From positions 1-64,000 of the forward strand of contig DGQK01000022.1 of assembly GCA_002390745.1 (NCBI GenBank): a stretch of 64,000 nt of DNA, read 5' to 3'. Position numbers and translations under genes: made by a program. Under the pieces are notes generated by a model. It made no database searches. It had not been told where the DNA came from and saw nothing but the letters and a program-made list of their open reading frames with translations. Below are positions 27,483-36,000 of the stretch, in pieces; position 1 is the stretch's first letter, and every line of letters starts with the position of its first letter. This stretch comes from Bacteroidetes bacterium UBA4416. Lineage in GTDB: Bacteria > Bacteroidota > Bacteroidia > B-17B0 > Aurantibacillaceae.

Positions 27483-28937
27483 ATGCAACAAAAGAAATTT
27501 GTTACAAATATTGCATTTCTGATCATCCTGAACCTGCTTATTAAGCCTTTTTGGCCATTGGGTATTGAGCCGGCTGTACAAAATGCGGTAGGGAATGTGA
27601 GTTATGGAGAATATGCCATTCTCTTCAATTTTTCCTTCCTCCTCAATATCCTCCTGGATTTCGGGGTGACGCAGTTCAATAACAAGAATATTGCCCAGAA
27701 CAACCATTTATTGACCAAGCATTTCAGCAGCCTTTTTACACTTAAGCTGGGCTTAGGCTTCGTCTACTTTTTAGTAACGGTCATTCTCGGTCTGGTATTG
27801 GGCTATGATTTCCGTTACATGAAGTTGCTTTCTATCCTGGCCCTCAACCAGTTCCTTATCAGTATGACGCTCTATCTGCGATCCAGCCTTTTGGGATTAC
27901 ATTTATTTAAAACAGACAGCTTCGTTTCTGTGGCCGACCGGCTTATTATGACGGTGCTGTGCCTGATCCTTCTGGGGCGTTGGTTTGGCCTGGAGATCGA
28001 CATCATGTCCTTTGTATATGCGCAAACCATTGGCTATACGATCACAGCCATCATCGCTTTCGGAACGGTATACCATAAAACCAGGCATTTCAGGCTTACC
28101 TGGAATTTTCCGTTCAGCGTCATGATCCTGAAGCAAAGTTTTCCGTTTGCGGTGCTGGTGCTGTTAATGACCTTCTACAATCGCCTGGATAGCGTTATGC
28201 TGGGCTCATTGCTCCCCGAAACAGAAGGCTCGGAGCAGGCCGGTATTTATGCCAAAGGCTTCCGCTTGCTGGAGGCCGGTAACATGATCCCTTACCTGTT
28301 TTCCATACAGCTGATCCCTATTTTCAGCCGCATGATCAAGCATAAGGAAAATGTGGAGCAGATCGTGAAAACCTCGTTTATTTTATTGATCGCCCCTGCA
28401 TTGGTTGTTTCCTTTGGCTGTTTCTTTTATGCCCAGGAAATTTCGGGCCTCATCAACCATGTGAAGCCAGGCCAGATCTCCGATTCCTACCGGGAGTTCA
28501 GCATCCTGATGCTGTGTTATACTGCTATTTCTGCCACGTATATATTCGGGACCCTGCTTACAGCAAATGGAAACCTGAAGCAGTTGAACATTACATCCTT
28601 TGTAGGGATCTGTCTTAACCTGATCCTGAATTTTGTGCTGATTCCCGATTACAAAGCCTTAGGAAGCGCATACTCCAGCCTCATCACCCAATTCTTTATT
28701 GCCGGCATCCAGATCTATTTTTCAATCAAGATTTTCAAATTCCACTTCAATACTAAACTAATTTTATCCCTCTGTGTGTTCATTGCTGGTATCGTTGGCT
28801 TCAACCTGTTTTCCCGTACCATGACAAGCAACTGGTTCATCAACTTTGCGGTGATGTGTGTTTTCTGTGGCCTTTGGGCTTTTGTATCGGGGCTTTTAAG
28901 CCTCCGCTCTATTTATAAATTCATCAAATTCAAATAA
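27483..28937 (+). CDS. Wzx-like polysaccharide flippase (MOP superfamily)
   Basis: The 484-residue protein has about 12-14 transmembrane helices in the arrangement of polysaccharide exporters (PF01943/PF13440 type), with the first helix pair at about residues 10-65. Such flippases move undecaprenyl-linked oligosaccharides across the inner membrane. The next genes encode a Wzz-like chain-length protein (15 bp downstream) and a Wzy/WaaL-like protein, which supports a role in surface polysaccharide assembly. There is no glycosyltransferase in this operon, so the sugar units must be made elsewhere. Confidence 0.88.
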   Translation: MQQKKFVTNIAFLIILNLLIKPFWPLGIEPAVQNAVGNVSYGEYAILFNFSFLLNILLDFGVTQFNNKNIAQNNHLLTKHFSSLFTLKLGLGFVYFLVTVILGLVLGYDFRYMKLLSILALNQFLISMTLYLRSSLLGLHLFKTDSFVSVADRLIMTVLCLILLGRWFGLEIDIMSFVYAQTIGYTITAIIAFGTVYHKTRHFRLTWNFPFSVMILKQSFPFAVLVLLMTFYNRLDSVMLGSLLPETEGSEQAGIYAKGFRLLEAGNMIPYLFSIQLIPIFSRMIKHKENVEQIVKTSFILLIAPALVVSFGCFFYAQEISGLINHVKPGQISDSYREFSILMLCYTAISATYIFGTLLTANGNLKQLNITSFVGICLNLILNFVLIPDYKALGSAYSSLITQFFIAGIQIYFSIKIFKFHFNTKLILSLCVFIAGIVGFNLFSRTMTSNWFINFAVMCVFCGLWAFVSGLLSLRSIYKFIKFK

Positions 28938-28952
28938 TCCATCCCTGTTCAT

Positions 28953-29990
28953 ATGACTCCAATTAACCTGAATAAAGAAACGATCAAGCTGCTGGCTAAA
29001 ATCTACAAATGGAGGAAGCCGCTCATCATCGTCACGCTGAGCGCCGCTGTTCTATCTGTCATTGCCTCCTTTATTATTTCTCCCCAGTACAAGGCTACCG
29101 CCATTATTTTCCCGTCGCGTACCTTTTCGGTGGCTAAACTACTGGTAGAACAGAATGCCGGTAACCAGGAAGATTATATGGAGCTGGGGGATGAGGACGA
29201 TGCCGAAAAGCTCCTGCAAATCCTGAATTCCGTGGAGATCAGGGAAATGGCAGCAAAGCAGTACGACCTTTACACGGCCTGGAAAATTCCGCGCGACAAT
29301 GATCTCACAGCGCATTACCTGAATTTGAAATGGAACGAAATGGTGTCTTTTAAGCGTACGGATTATGTGTCGATCCGTATTGATGTGTACGATTACCAGT
29401 CGGACAGGGCAGCTAAAATTGCCAACTCGATTGTGGATTATGCCGACAGCGTGAAACACCGGATGACGCGGGAAGTAGCCAAACAGGCTTTTGCGATCGT
29501 TGAGGAGGAGTATAACAATTACCTCAAAAATGTGGCAGAGATGGAAGACAGCGTGCAGGTGCTGCGCGAGCTGGGCGTTTTGGACTACAAAAGTGAAATG
29601 AAAGCCTACTCCAAAGAAATGGCGAAAGCTGTTGCCAATGGCGATGAGCGTGCCAAGTCGCAGCTGAAAGGAAAGCTCGATACCCTCGAAAAATACGGGA
29701 TGGCTTTTGTGGACCTGACAGAGAAACTGAAAAAATACCGTTTCAAATACCCGGTGATCAAAGGCAAATACGATGAGGCTTTTGTGAACCTGAACAAGCA
29801 TCTGCCTTCCAAATTTGTGGTAGACAAAGCGCAGCGAAACGAGAAAAAAGCGAAGCCGGTGCGTGCATTGATTGTGATCATCTCTACCTTCTCCGCATTC
29901 CTGCTTGCCTTGCTGTTCCTGTTATTTGCAGACAAACTGGTCGCTATCAAAAACGAGGTGGTAAGCCAGTCGAAAGACGAAAACCTCTAG
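28953..29990 (+). CDS. Wzz-type chain length determinant protein
   Basis: The 345-residue protein has two transmembrane helices, one near the N-terminus (residues about 25-46) and one near the C-terminus (about 305-328). A periplasmic domain rich in coiled coil lies between them (KNVAEMEDSVQVLRELG near residue 190). This is the Wzz/PCP topology. There is no C-terminal tyrosine autokinase domain. It probably sets polymer length or couples flippase and polymerase. It sits 15 bp behind the flippase and 6 bp before the polymerase-like gene. Confidence 0.87.
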   Translation: MTPINLNKETIKLLAKIYKWRKPLIIVTLSAAVLSVIASFIISPQYKATAIIFPSRTFSVAKLLVEQNAGNQEDYMELGDEDDAEKLLQILNSVEIREMAAKQYDLYTAWKIPRDNDLTAHYLNLKWNEMVSFKRTDYVSIRIDVYDYQSDRAAKIANSIVDYADSVKHRMTREVAKQAFAIVEEEYNNYLKNVAEMEDSVQVLRELGVLDYKSEMKAYSKEMAKAVANGDERAKSQLKGKLDTLEKYGMAFVDLTEKLKKYRFKYPVIKGKYDEAFVNLNKHLPSKFVVDKAQRNEKKAKPVRALIVIISTFSAFLLALLFLLFADKLVAIKNEVVSQSKDENL

Positions 29991-29996
29991 AGAAGC

Positions 29997-31466
29997 GTGC
30001 GTTTGCTGAAGCTGACATACACAAAGGCCTTCTATCTGATCGTAGTATCCTATATACTGCTCAATACCTATGTGTTCCTGTTCGACAGAGGCATGTTTTA
30101 CGCCTTCAACATGCTCCCGCTGTGTTTGCTGGTTATCCTGCTGGCCATTACCGATATCGAAAAGGTGATGTACCTCATGGCATTCTGCACGCCGCTGGCC
30201 ATTACCTTAAAAGAGCTGGGGATGTCGGATGGGCTTAACCTGAGCCTTCCATCGGAGCCTTTGATGATCGGGCTTACCCTGCTGTATTTATTGAATCAAT
30301 GGAGCAGCGGCGTCACGCCCCGCGAAATTGCCAACCATCCCCTCACCATCATTATCCTCGTACAATTGTCGTGGATGGCACTCACCACGCTTACCAGCGA
30401 ATTGCCGGTCGTGTCGCTCAAATACATCCTGTCGCGTACCTGGTTCCTGGTTTCCTGCTATTTCATGGCTTCCTGCATCTTTAAAAATTTCAATTCCATT
30501 AAAATCTACCTGCTTTGCTATGCCGTGGCGCTGGCCATTGTCGCCGTTATTACTACGGTGCGCCACGCTGCCTACGGTTTTGATGAAAAGACCGCCGATT
30601 GGATCGTTTCGCCTTTCTATAACGACCATACGGCGTACGGCGCTGTGCTGGCCATGTTCATCCCGGTGATGGGCGGCATGCTGCTGATGCGCAATATTTC
30701 CTTTTTTGTAAAAGTACTTTGCCTTGGACTTCTGGGCATCTTTTTAATTTCCATTGTGGTGTCTTATGCACGGGCAGGTTGGCTGAGCCTGGCTGTTTCC
30801 CTGTGTGTGCTGGCTACTTTTATCGTCAGGATTAAATTCCGGACAATCATTGTCACGCTGTTTACCGTCATCGTGGTCTTCCTCTCTTTTCAGTCGGAAA
30901 TCCTCATGATCCTGGGCAGGAATAATACCGATTCGGATGGGGATTTTGCTGCCAACATCGAGTCCATGACCAACATCTCCACCGATGTATCTAACATGGA
31001 GCGGCTCAACCGCTGGAGCTCCGCCCTTAGTATCTTTCAGGATTATCCTTATTTAGGAACAGGGCCCGGAACCTACCAGTTTCTTTACGCGCCCTACCAG
31101 AAGAGCGGATTGATTACCGAGATCTCTACCAATTTCGGGAACAAAGGCAACGCGCACAGCGAGTACCTCGGCCCGATGAGCGAGCAGGGATTGCTCGGCG
31201 GTTTGCTGGTGGTTATTGCTCTGGTATTTTATACCATGCACCTGGGCTACAGGCTGGTGTATGAGATCAAAGAGCGGTCATTAAAGATCTTTACCATCTC
31301 CATTGTCATGGGCATCAGTACGTATTTTGTACATGGCTTCCTCAATAATTTCCTCGACAGCGATAAGGCCTCCGTGCCGTTCTGGGGCTTCCTGGCTATC
31401 CTGCTGTGCATTGATCTGTATCATAAAAAGCAGGCAGATAAGCCATCCGAAATAACGACGTTGTAA
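29997..31466 (+). CDS. O-antigen ligase/polymerase family membrane protein
   Basis: The 489-residue protein has about 11-12 transmembrane helices and one large periplasmic loop (about residues 300-390). The loop carries the Wzy_C signature: GTGPGTYQF, then AHSEYLGPMSEQGLLGG with the conserved His. Members either polymerise O-units or ligate polymer to a lipid core; the sequence does not separate the two. The start is GTG at 29997. The stop codon overlaps the ATG of the next gene (TAATG), which indicates translational coupling. Confidence 0.87.
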   Translation: MRLLKLTYTKAFYLIVVSYILLNTYVFLFDRGMFYAFNMLPLCLLVILLAITDIEKVMYLMAFCTPLAITLKELGMSDGLNLSLPSEPLMIGLTLLYLLNQWSSGVTPREIANHPLTIIILVQLSWMALTTLTSELPVVSLKYILSRTWFLVSCYFMASCIFKNFNSIKIYLLCYAVALAIVAVITTVRHAAYGFDEKTADWIVSPFYNDHTAYGAVLAMFIPVMGGMLLMRNISFFVKVLCLGLLGIFLISIVVSYARAGWLSLAVSLCVLATFIVRIKFRTIIVTLFTVIVVFLSFQSEILMILGRNNTDSDGDFAANIESMTNISTDVSNMERLNRWSSALSIFQDYPYLGTGPGTYQFLYAPYQKSGLITEISTNFGNKGNAHSEYLGPMSEQGLLGGLLVVIALVFYTMHLGYRLVYEIKERSLKIFTISIVMGISTYFVHGFLNNFLDSDKASVPFWGFLAILLCIDLYHKKQADKPSEITTL

Positions 31467-31990
31467 TGGCAGCTAAACTGGTAATACCGAGAGGGCCTTT
31501 GGCGCCTTTGGGCGTCATGATCGCCGGCGGCCTGTTTGGAGTCGGGCTAAGCACGCAGCTTTTTACCCATCTTTGGCTGATTGGCATCTTCGGGCTTCTG
31601 ATGCTTGCCATAGCCTTTTGCTTTACGGGGATTGAATTTGATCCTGATAAAAAAGTCTACAGGGAATATTACCGGCTGTTGTTTTTCAAGTTTGGAAAAT
31701 GGGAGTCGTACGAATTATATGCATACGTTTCCATACAAGGCGTTATTCTTAGCGGTACAACAGATTTGCCGCAAATGCCTTTTACCGGGAAAAGAAACAA
31801 TCAAACAGCCAAGATCATGCTGCTGAACGAGCAGCACAATAAAAAATTACTGGTGCTCTACAGTAAGGATCCCGATGAAATAAACAGCATTTTGAAAGAG
31901 CTTACAATACATCTGAAATTGCCATTTGCTAAATACAACCCGCCGGTGAGCGAAGCCACGCTCAGGAGAAAAAGGAGTAGGGGAAGGTGA
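31466..31990 (+). CDS. hypothetical membrane protein, last gene of the polysaccharide operon
   Basis: I do not recognise a family. The 174-residue protein has two hydrophobic helices (about residues 13-30 and 34-52) and a soluble C-terminal part with a beta-rich region and a very basic end (RRKRSRGR). The layout resembles small PH-like or regulatory membrane proteins, but there is no firm match. It shares the TAATG stop-start junction with the Wzy-like gene, so it belongs to that operon. Confidence 0.72.
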   Translation: MAAKLVIPRGPLAPLGVMIAGGLFGVGLSTQLFTHLWLIGIFGLLMLAIAFCFTGIEFDPDKKVYREYYRLLFFKFGKWESYELYAYVSIQGVILSGTTDLPQMPFTGKRNNQTAKIMLLNEQHNKKLLVLYSKDPDEINSILKELTIHLKLPFAKYNPPVSEATLRRKRSRGR

Positions 31991-32009
31991 TTTATGTGAT
32001 AATTCTATT

Positions 32010-32431
32010 ATGAGACTCCGCGTTATATTATTACTCTTTTTTGCCTGGGCTATTTCGTCCTGCATCATTCAAACTCAAAACCAGATTATGGGTAAATGGA
32101 TCATTCATGAGGTATCTGCGAATGGCAAAATGTAAAAGCTAAATTTCTTTCCAATACCATTACGATCAATCGCAATTACTCGTGCTCTCTGCCGGTGATG
32201 AAGCAGGAGGAAAGGCATAGCGATAAAGAGCAGGGAGAATGGTCTCTAGTTGAGTCGATGAGTGGGACCAGCCTCACCATCAGGTCATCGAACAGTTTTT
32301 TTAATGGAACCTACACTGTCACACTTTTCGACAGCGCAGGCCACAAAGGACGATTTTCCAAGATGGGCTTACGTAATCTTTCAACCGTGATTTACTGCTC
32401 CAGGATGAGTGAAGAAAGACAGGGCAGATAA
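32010..32431 (+). pseudogene. frameshifted small lipoprotein
   Basis: An ATG at 32010 opens a typical lipoprotein signal (MRLRVILLLFFAWAISSC), then a lipocalin-like start with MGKWIIHEVS, but it stops at 32133. From about 32120 a second frame continues without a stop to 32431 and reads EWQNVKAKFLSNTITINRNYS and on, as expected of the same small lipoprotein. One base lost, or two gained, between about 32115 and 32133 would join the halves into about 140 residues. It could be a real pseudogene, a sequencing error or a frameshifted gene. No slippery heptamer is obvious. Confidence 0.6.
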
Positions 32432-32620
32432 ATGGATTATCTTGGACCCTGATTCTTGTCCGGCAGGATTTGCAAGACTTAAAACAATTTTTAAGGTTCC
32501 GAACAGTTATGATTGAATCATGCGGAGCAGCCCGCTTGTTCTGCGCTTTTTGTTAAAGAATCACGATTCAACGTGCTTATTTCGCGCTGCTTAATTAAAT
32601 CTAGTATTTGATATTGGAGA

Positions 32621-32639
32621 CCCTGAATCAAGTTCAGGG
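32621..32639. repeat. short hairpin CCCTGAATCAAGTTCAGGG
   Basis: A 7-bp perfect palindrome around a 5-nt loop, with flanking AGAC and TGAC. It resembles the common dispersed CCTGAACCAAGTTCAGG elements. It sits 28 bp from the 3' end of the minus-strand phosphatase gene. The remaining gap back to 32432 holds no gene. Confidence 0.5.
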
Positions 32640-32666
32640 TGACGATCACCATAATAAGACTAAAAG

Positions 32667-34961
32667 CTACACCCTGATGCCGATCACCAGCACATCGTCC
32701 ACCTGCTCGAGCGCTCCTTTCCAGTCTTCAAAAATTGTGTCGAGGGCTTCCCGTTGCGCTTCCATCGGTTTGTCCTGTAGTTCCAGGAGGGTTTCCTTAA
32801 AACGCTTATACATGAATTTTTTTCCTTTTTCTCCGCCAAACTGATCGGCAAAGCCATCGGTGAATAAATATACCGTATCGCCCTGCTGAAGCTGAAATAC
32901 ATGGGTAGTAAAAGGTTTGGCAGCCACATCGGTCGAAGCGGTGATAGGTTGTTTATCGGCAGCCAACACAATAAGTTCTTTATTACGGACAACATAAGCC
33001 GGGTTATTGGCTCCCGCAAATTCCAGGCGCTGATGTTCCATATCGAAATAACATAAACCTATGTCCATGCCATCGCGCAGGGGGATATCTTCACTGTTCT
33101 TATTCAGGCTTTTCTTCAACTCCGTATTCAGATAATCCAGTGTCGTTCCTGCCGAATCCAATGTCATGCTGTTGAGCAGGGTGTTTCCGATAATGCTCAT
33201 AAACGCTCCCGGAACGCCGTGCCCTGTACAGTCTACGGCTGCTACCACCAGTACGTGTGAACCTTGTTTGTAATGCCAGCCTGTGGAAGAGGTAATGTCC
33301 TGCCGGATCCCGTAATTGTAAAACCAGTAAAAGTCGCCGCTTACCACATCGCGCGGTTTAAAGAGGATAAAAGACTCCGGGGCATGTAATTTCAGCTCTT
33401 CCTTGTCGATGAAGATAGAGCGTTGGATGCGTTTGGAGTACTCTATGCTGTCGGTGATGTCCTTGTTCTTTTCATCGATCATCTTGCGCTGCTCGTTGAT
33501 CTTGCGCTCCATTTCCAGGCGCTCGCGGATATCCCGTGCGTAGATCACAATGGCAGGGCGGCCTTCGAAGGGGGCTACTTTCGCCGAGCACTCCACCGGA
33601 ACCAGCTCACCGGATTTGGTAATGAAAGGAATGTCCGTATAGATAAGGCCGCCTTTTTCCCAGACATCGGCCACGATTTTCGAGCTCTCGTTCAGGAATT
33701 CCGCAGGGTGCAGGTTGAAGAGGGTGAGTGTTCCCAGCTCTTCGCGGCTGTATCCCAGCAGTGCTTCGGCGCTCGGATTACTCTGGTGGATCTTGCCATC
33801 CACAATGTCAATCACGATCATGGAGTCATTGGCCTGCTCAATGATGCTCTCGTAGCGGTTCAGCTCTTTCTTTAGGTTGCTGATGGTCTGTTCAAAATCC
33901 TTTAGCTCTTCCTTGCTCACCGCAGAGTCCCTGGCCGGAGCCAGTTCCGTTGACGGTGTTTCGTGATGGCGACGGAAAGAACTGTCAAGCTGGTCTACAA
34001 TAGGAAAGATCAGCGATGGGTTTAAGAACTCGCCGACCTTGTCCGGCCTCGATACATAGCGTACAATTCCGCTTTTATCAATAAGGAATGAGGCCGGGAG
34101 CGGAATCCCTTCTTCATATTTTTCGGCAAAGGCGTTGTCATATTCCTTGAGCTGCACACCATATACCATCGCTGTTCGCTGGCCTTCGTCAGACAGTACT
34201 TTGAACTCGAGGCCCAGCTTTTCCACCATGTTTCGGTTCACTCCTACAGGGTCGGGGCCAATAGCCATCACCAGCACGTTTTTGGACCGGAACTTTTCGT
34301 TGTTCTTTTCATAGGTCCTCAGCATCATGTGGCATCCCGGGCACCAGTCGCCACGCACAAAAATGAGCAGCACATGGCGCTTGCCCCTGAAATCGGATAG
34401 CCTCACCTTGTGGCCATCCTGGTCGGGCAGCTCGAATTCATCCGCCGGCTTGCCTGTTTGCACGCGGTAACCGCCCCGTGCGCTCTTCAATAGCTGGTTC
34501 TTATCGTTGGTAGTGCCCCAGGCAAATCCGATGCAGAACAGCAGGAGAGGCAAAGGCAGCACCCATGCCGTCCAGTCGTGATGAAAGATAAGGTTTGAAG
34601 CAACAAGCGAAGCGATACCCAGTGCCGTCATCAGCGGCTCAAACCAGGAATAGCCGGTGTAGGAAAAAACAGGAAAGAAGGCGATCCGGATAACGGGCAC
34701 AGCTGCAAAAAAGAGCATGGCTACAGTCGTGAGCGGGAAATGCCCGTAAGAAAGGTCGATGCTTGCACCTGTAATGATGCAGGCCAGTGAAACCATCACA
34801 AACTGGTATGTGCTGGTGTAAACAGGGAGTTCTCTCAGGGCCGCAAAAAAAGCAAGGATCCCGAGAACAGAAGGTACAAGGGTAAAGCCCATTGCCAACA
34901 GGATAATCGCGATAGCGCTCAGAATGGAAGCCAGTGCAGTGGTGGGATGAATTCGGTTCAT
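32667..34961 (-). CDS. membrane protein with peroxiredoxin-fold, PAS and SpoIIE/PP2C phosphatase domains
   Basis: The 764-residue protein is an unusual fusion. Residues about 8-150 form five or six transmembrane helices. Residues about 168-330 are an AhpC/TSA-type thioredoxin-fold domain with VRGDWCPGCHMM (CxxC near 207-210) and a cis-Pro segment GIPLPASFLIDKSG. A coiled coil leads to a PAS domain (about 375-480), a second coiled coil and a SpoIIE/PP2C phosphatase (about 520-764). The metal-binding motifs are VSGDFYWF, VDCTGHGVPGAFMS, FTDGFADQ and DDVLVIGI. I infer a redox or peroxide input controlling a Ser/Thr phosphatase. The start at 34961 is set by a promoter box just upstream. Confidence 0.88.
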   Translation of the reverse strand: MNRIHPTTALASILSAIAIILLAMGFTLVPSVLGILAFFAALRELPVYTSTYQFVMVSLACIITGASIDLSYGHFPLTTVAMLFFAAVPVIRIAFFPVFSYTGYSWFEPLMTALGIASLVASNLIFHHDWTAWVLPLPLLLFCIGFAWGTTNDKNQLLKSARGGYRVQTGKPADEFELPDQDGHKVRLSDFRGKRHVLLIFVRGDWCPGCHMMLRTYEKNNEKFRSKNVLVMAIGPDPVGVNRNMVEKLGLEFKVLSDEGQRTAMVYGVQLKEYDNAFAEKYEEGIPLPASFLIDKSGIVRYVSRPDKVGEFLNPSLIFPIVDQLDSSFRRHHETPSTELAPARDSAVSKEELKDFEQTISNLKKELNRYESIIEQANDSMIVIDIVDGKIHQSNPSAEALLGYSREELGTLTLFNLHPAEFLNESSKIVADVWEKGGLIYTDIPFITKSGELVPVECSAKVAPFEGRPAIVIYARDIRERLEMERKINEQRKMIDEKNKDITDSIEYSKRIQRSIFIDKEELKLHAPESFILFKPRDVVSGDFYWFYNYGIRQDITSSTGWHYKQGSHVLVVAAVDCTGHGVPGAFMSIIGNTLLNSMTLDSAGTTLDYLNTELKKSLNKNSEDIPLRDGMDIGLCYFDMEHQRLEFAGANNPAYVVRNKELIVLAADKQPITASTDVAAKPFTTHVFQLQQGDTVYLFTDGFADQFGGEKGKKFMYKRFKETLLELQDKPMEAQREALDTIFEDWKGALEQVDDVLVIGIRV

Positions 34962-34967
34962 TCTATT

Positions 34968-34997
34968 CAAATATAAAAAAAAATCAGGCAAAACCAA
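34968..34997 (-). promoter_or_regulatory. promoter TTG-N19-TATATTTG of the peroxiredoxin-PAS-phosphatase gene
   Basis: On the minus strand, TTG (34995-34997) and TATATTTG (34968-34975) are separated by 19 bp, matching the Bacteroidota consensus. The -7 box ends 6 nt before the ATG at 34961, so the leader must be very short or absent. Confidence 0.7.
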
Positions 34998-35009
34998 CCA
35001 GAGGAAACT

Positions 35010-35040
35010 AAAAAGTCCCTGTTACTTACGGAACAGGGAC
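35010..35040 (-). terminator. accD terminator
   Basis: Inverted repeat GTCCCTGTT...AACAGGGAC followed by a T-run on the minus strand, 24 bp beyond the accD stop. Confidence 0.85.
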
Positions 35041-35063
35041 CTCTGCGGTTTTAAGAAAGAAAT

Positions 35064-35909
35064 TTAGTTTTTGAACATCCTGAGCAAGGTAGCCAGCTTG
35101 GCTTTGAGCTCGGTACGTACGATGATCTTATCCAGGAAGCCGTGTTCAAGAACGAACTCGGCTGTTTGGAAGCCTTTTGGAAGGTCTTTGCCAATGGTTT
35201 CTTTTACCACGCGCGGACCCGCAAAGCCGATCAGGGCACCCGGTTCAGAGATGTTGAGATCGCCCAGCATGGCGTAGCTGGCCGTAACACCACCGGTGGT
35301 AGGATCCGTGCAAAGCGAGATATAAGGGATCGCAGCCTTATCCATCAGCGATAGCTTAGCCGATGTTTTAGCCATTTGCATGAGCGAGAAAGCCGCTTCC
35401 TGCATCCTGGCACCGCCTGTTTTAGAAATGATGAGCAGAGGTGTTTTGTTCTGCAGGCAAAAATCAATGGCACGCGAGATCTTTTCACCTACCACACTGC
35501 CCATGGAGCCGCCAATGAAGCCGAAATCCATGCAGCATACCACGAGGTCCTGCCCGTTTACTTTTCCGTAAGCACTTCGCAGGGCATCTTTGAGACCCGA
35601 TTTTTTGATGGTATCGGCAAGACGGTCGGTGTATTTTTTAGTGTCTGTAAATTCAAGAGGATCGCCGCTCACCAGGTTCTCATGAAGCTCGGTAAACGCA
35701 TTATCATCGAAAATAATTTCAAAATATTCGGCGCTTCCGATACGCTCATGGTATCCGCAGTCGATGCAGACATGCTGATGTGCTTTATGTTCCTGCGCCG
35801 TATGGATCTTTTTGCAGGAAGGGCATTTGTACCATAAACCTTCAGGCGTTTCCCTTTTTTCGGTAGTGGAAGTGGTAATGCCTTCTTTTAATCGTTTAAA
35901 CCAACCCAT
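35064..35909 (-). CDS. accD: acetyl-CoA carboxylase carboxyltransferase subunit beta
   Basis: AccD and AccA together transfer the carboxyl group from biotin to acetyl-CoA, giving malonyl-CoA for fatty acid synthesis. The 281-residue protein has the N-terminal four-Cys zinc ribbon (CPSC near residue 29, CIDC near 48) and a crotonase-fold carboxyltransferase domain. That domain has the oxyanion and CoA-binding glycines in SKTGGARMQE and TDPTTGGVTASYA, and the FAGPRVVKETIG segment. It lies 91 bp behind fbaB on the same strand, separated by a hairpin, and ends in its own terminator. Confidence 0.97.
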   Translation of the reverse strand: MGWFKRLKEGITTSTTEKRETPEGLWYKCPSCKKIHTAQEHKAHQHVCIDCGYHERIGSAEYFEIIFDDNAFTELHENLVSGDPLEFTDTKKYTDRLADTIKKSGLKDALRSAYGKVNGQDLVVCCMDFGFIGGSMGSVVGEKISRAIDFCLQNKTPLLIISKTGGARMQEAAFSLMQMAKTSAKLSLMDKAAIPYISLCTDPTTGGVTASYAMLGDLNISEPGALIGFAGPRVVKETIGKDLPKGFQTAEFVLEHGFLDKIIVRTELKAKLATLLRMFKN

Positions 35910-35943
35910 AGTGTTTTATAGTTAGAGAGTTTCAGACTTTGAG

Positions 35944-35982
35944 AATTATTTGATTGATAAATCACTCATCAATTCAATAATT
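35944..35982. repeat. A+T-rich inverted repeat between accD and fbaB
   Basis: AATTATTTGATTGAT pairs with ATCAATTCAATAATT around a 9-nt loop (13 of 15 pairs). There is no T-run beyond it. It may be a weak transcript attenuator or a dispersed hairpin element. Confidence 0.45.
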
Positions 35983-36000
35983 TTCTAAATCATTAATTGG

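Noticed and set aside
32195..32431. Independent 78-residue gene starting at a GTG
   Set aside because: The frame continues upstream without a stop and matches the expected continuation of the lipoprotein begun at 32010, so it is better seen as the second half of a frameshifted gene.
32608..32844. Short plus-strand frame reading ETLNQVQGD
   Set aside because: This is the typical false translation of the CCCTGAA...TTCAGGG dispersed hairpin, and it then runs antisense to the phosphatase gene.
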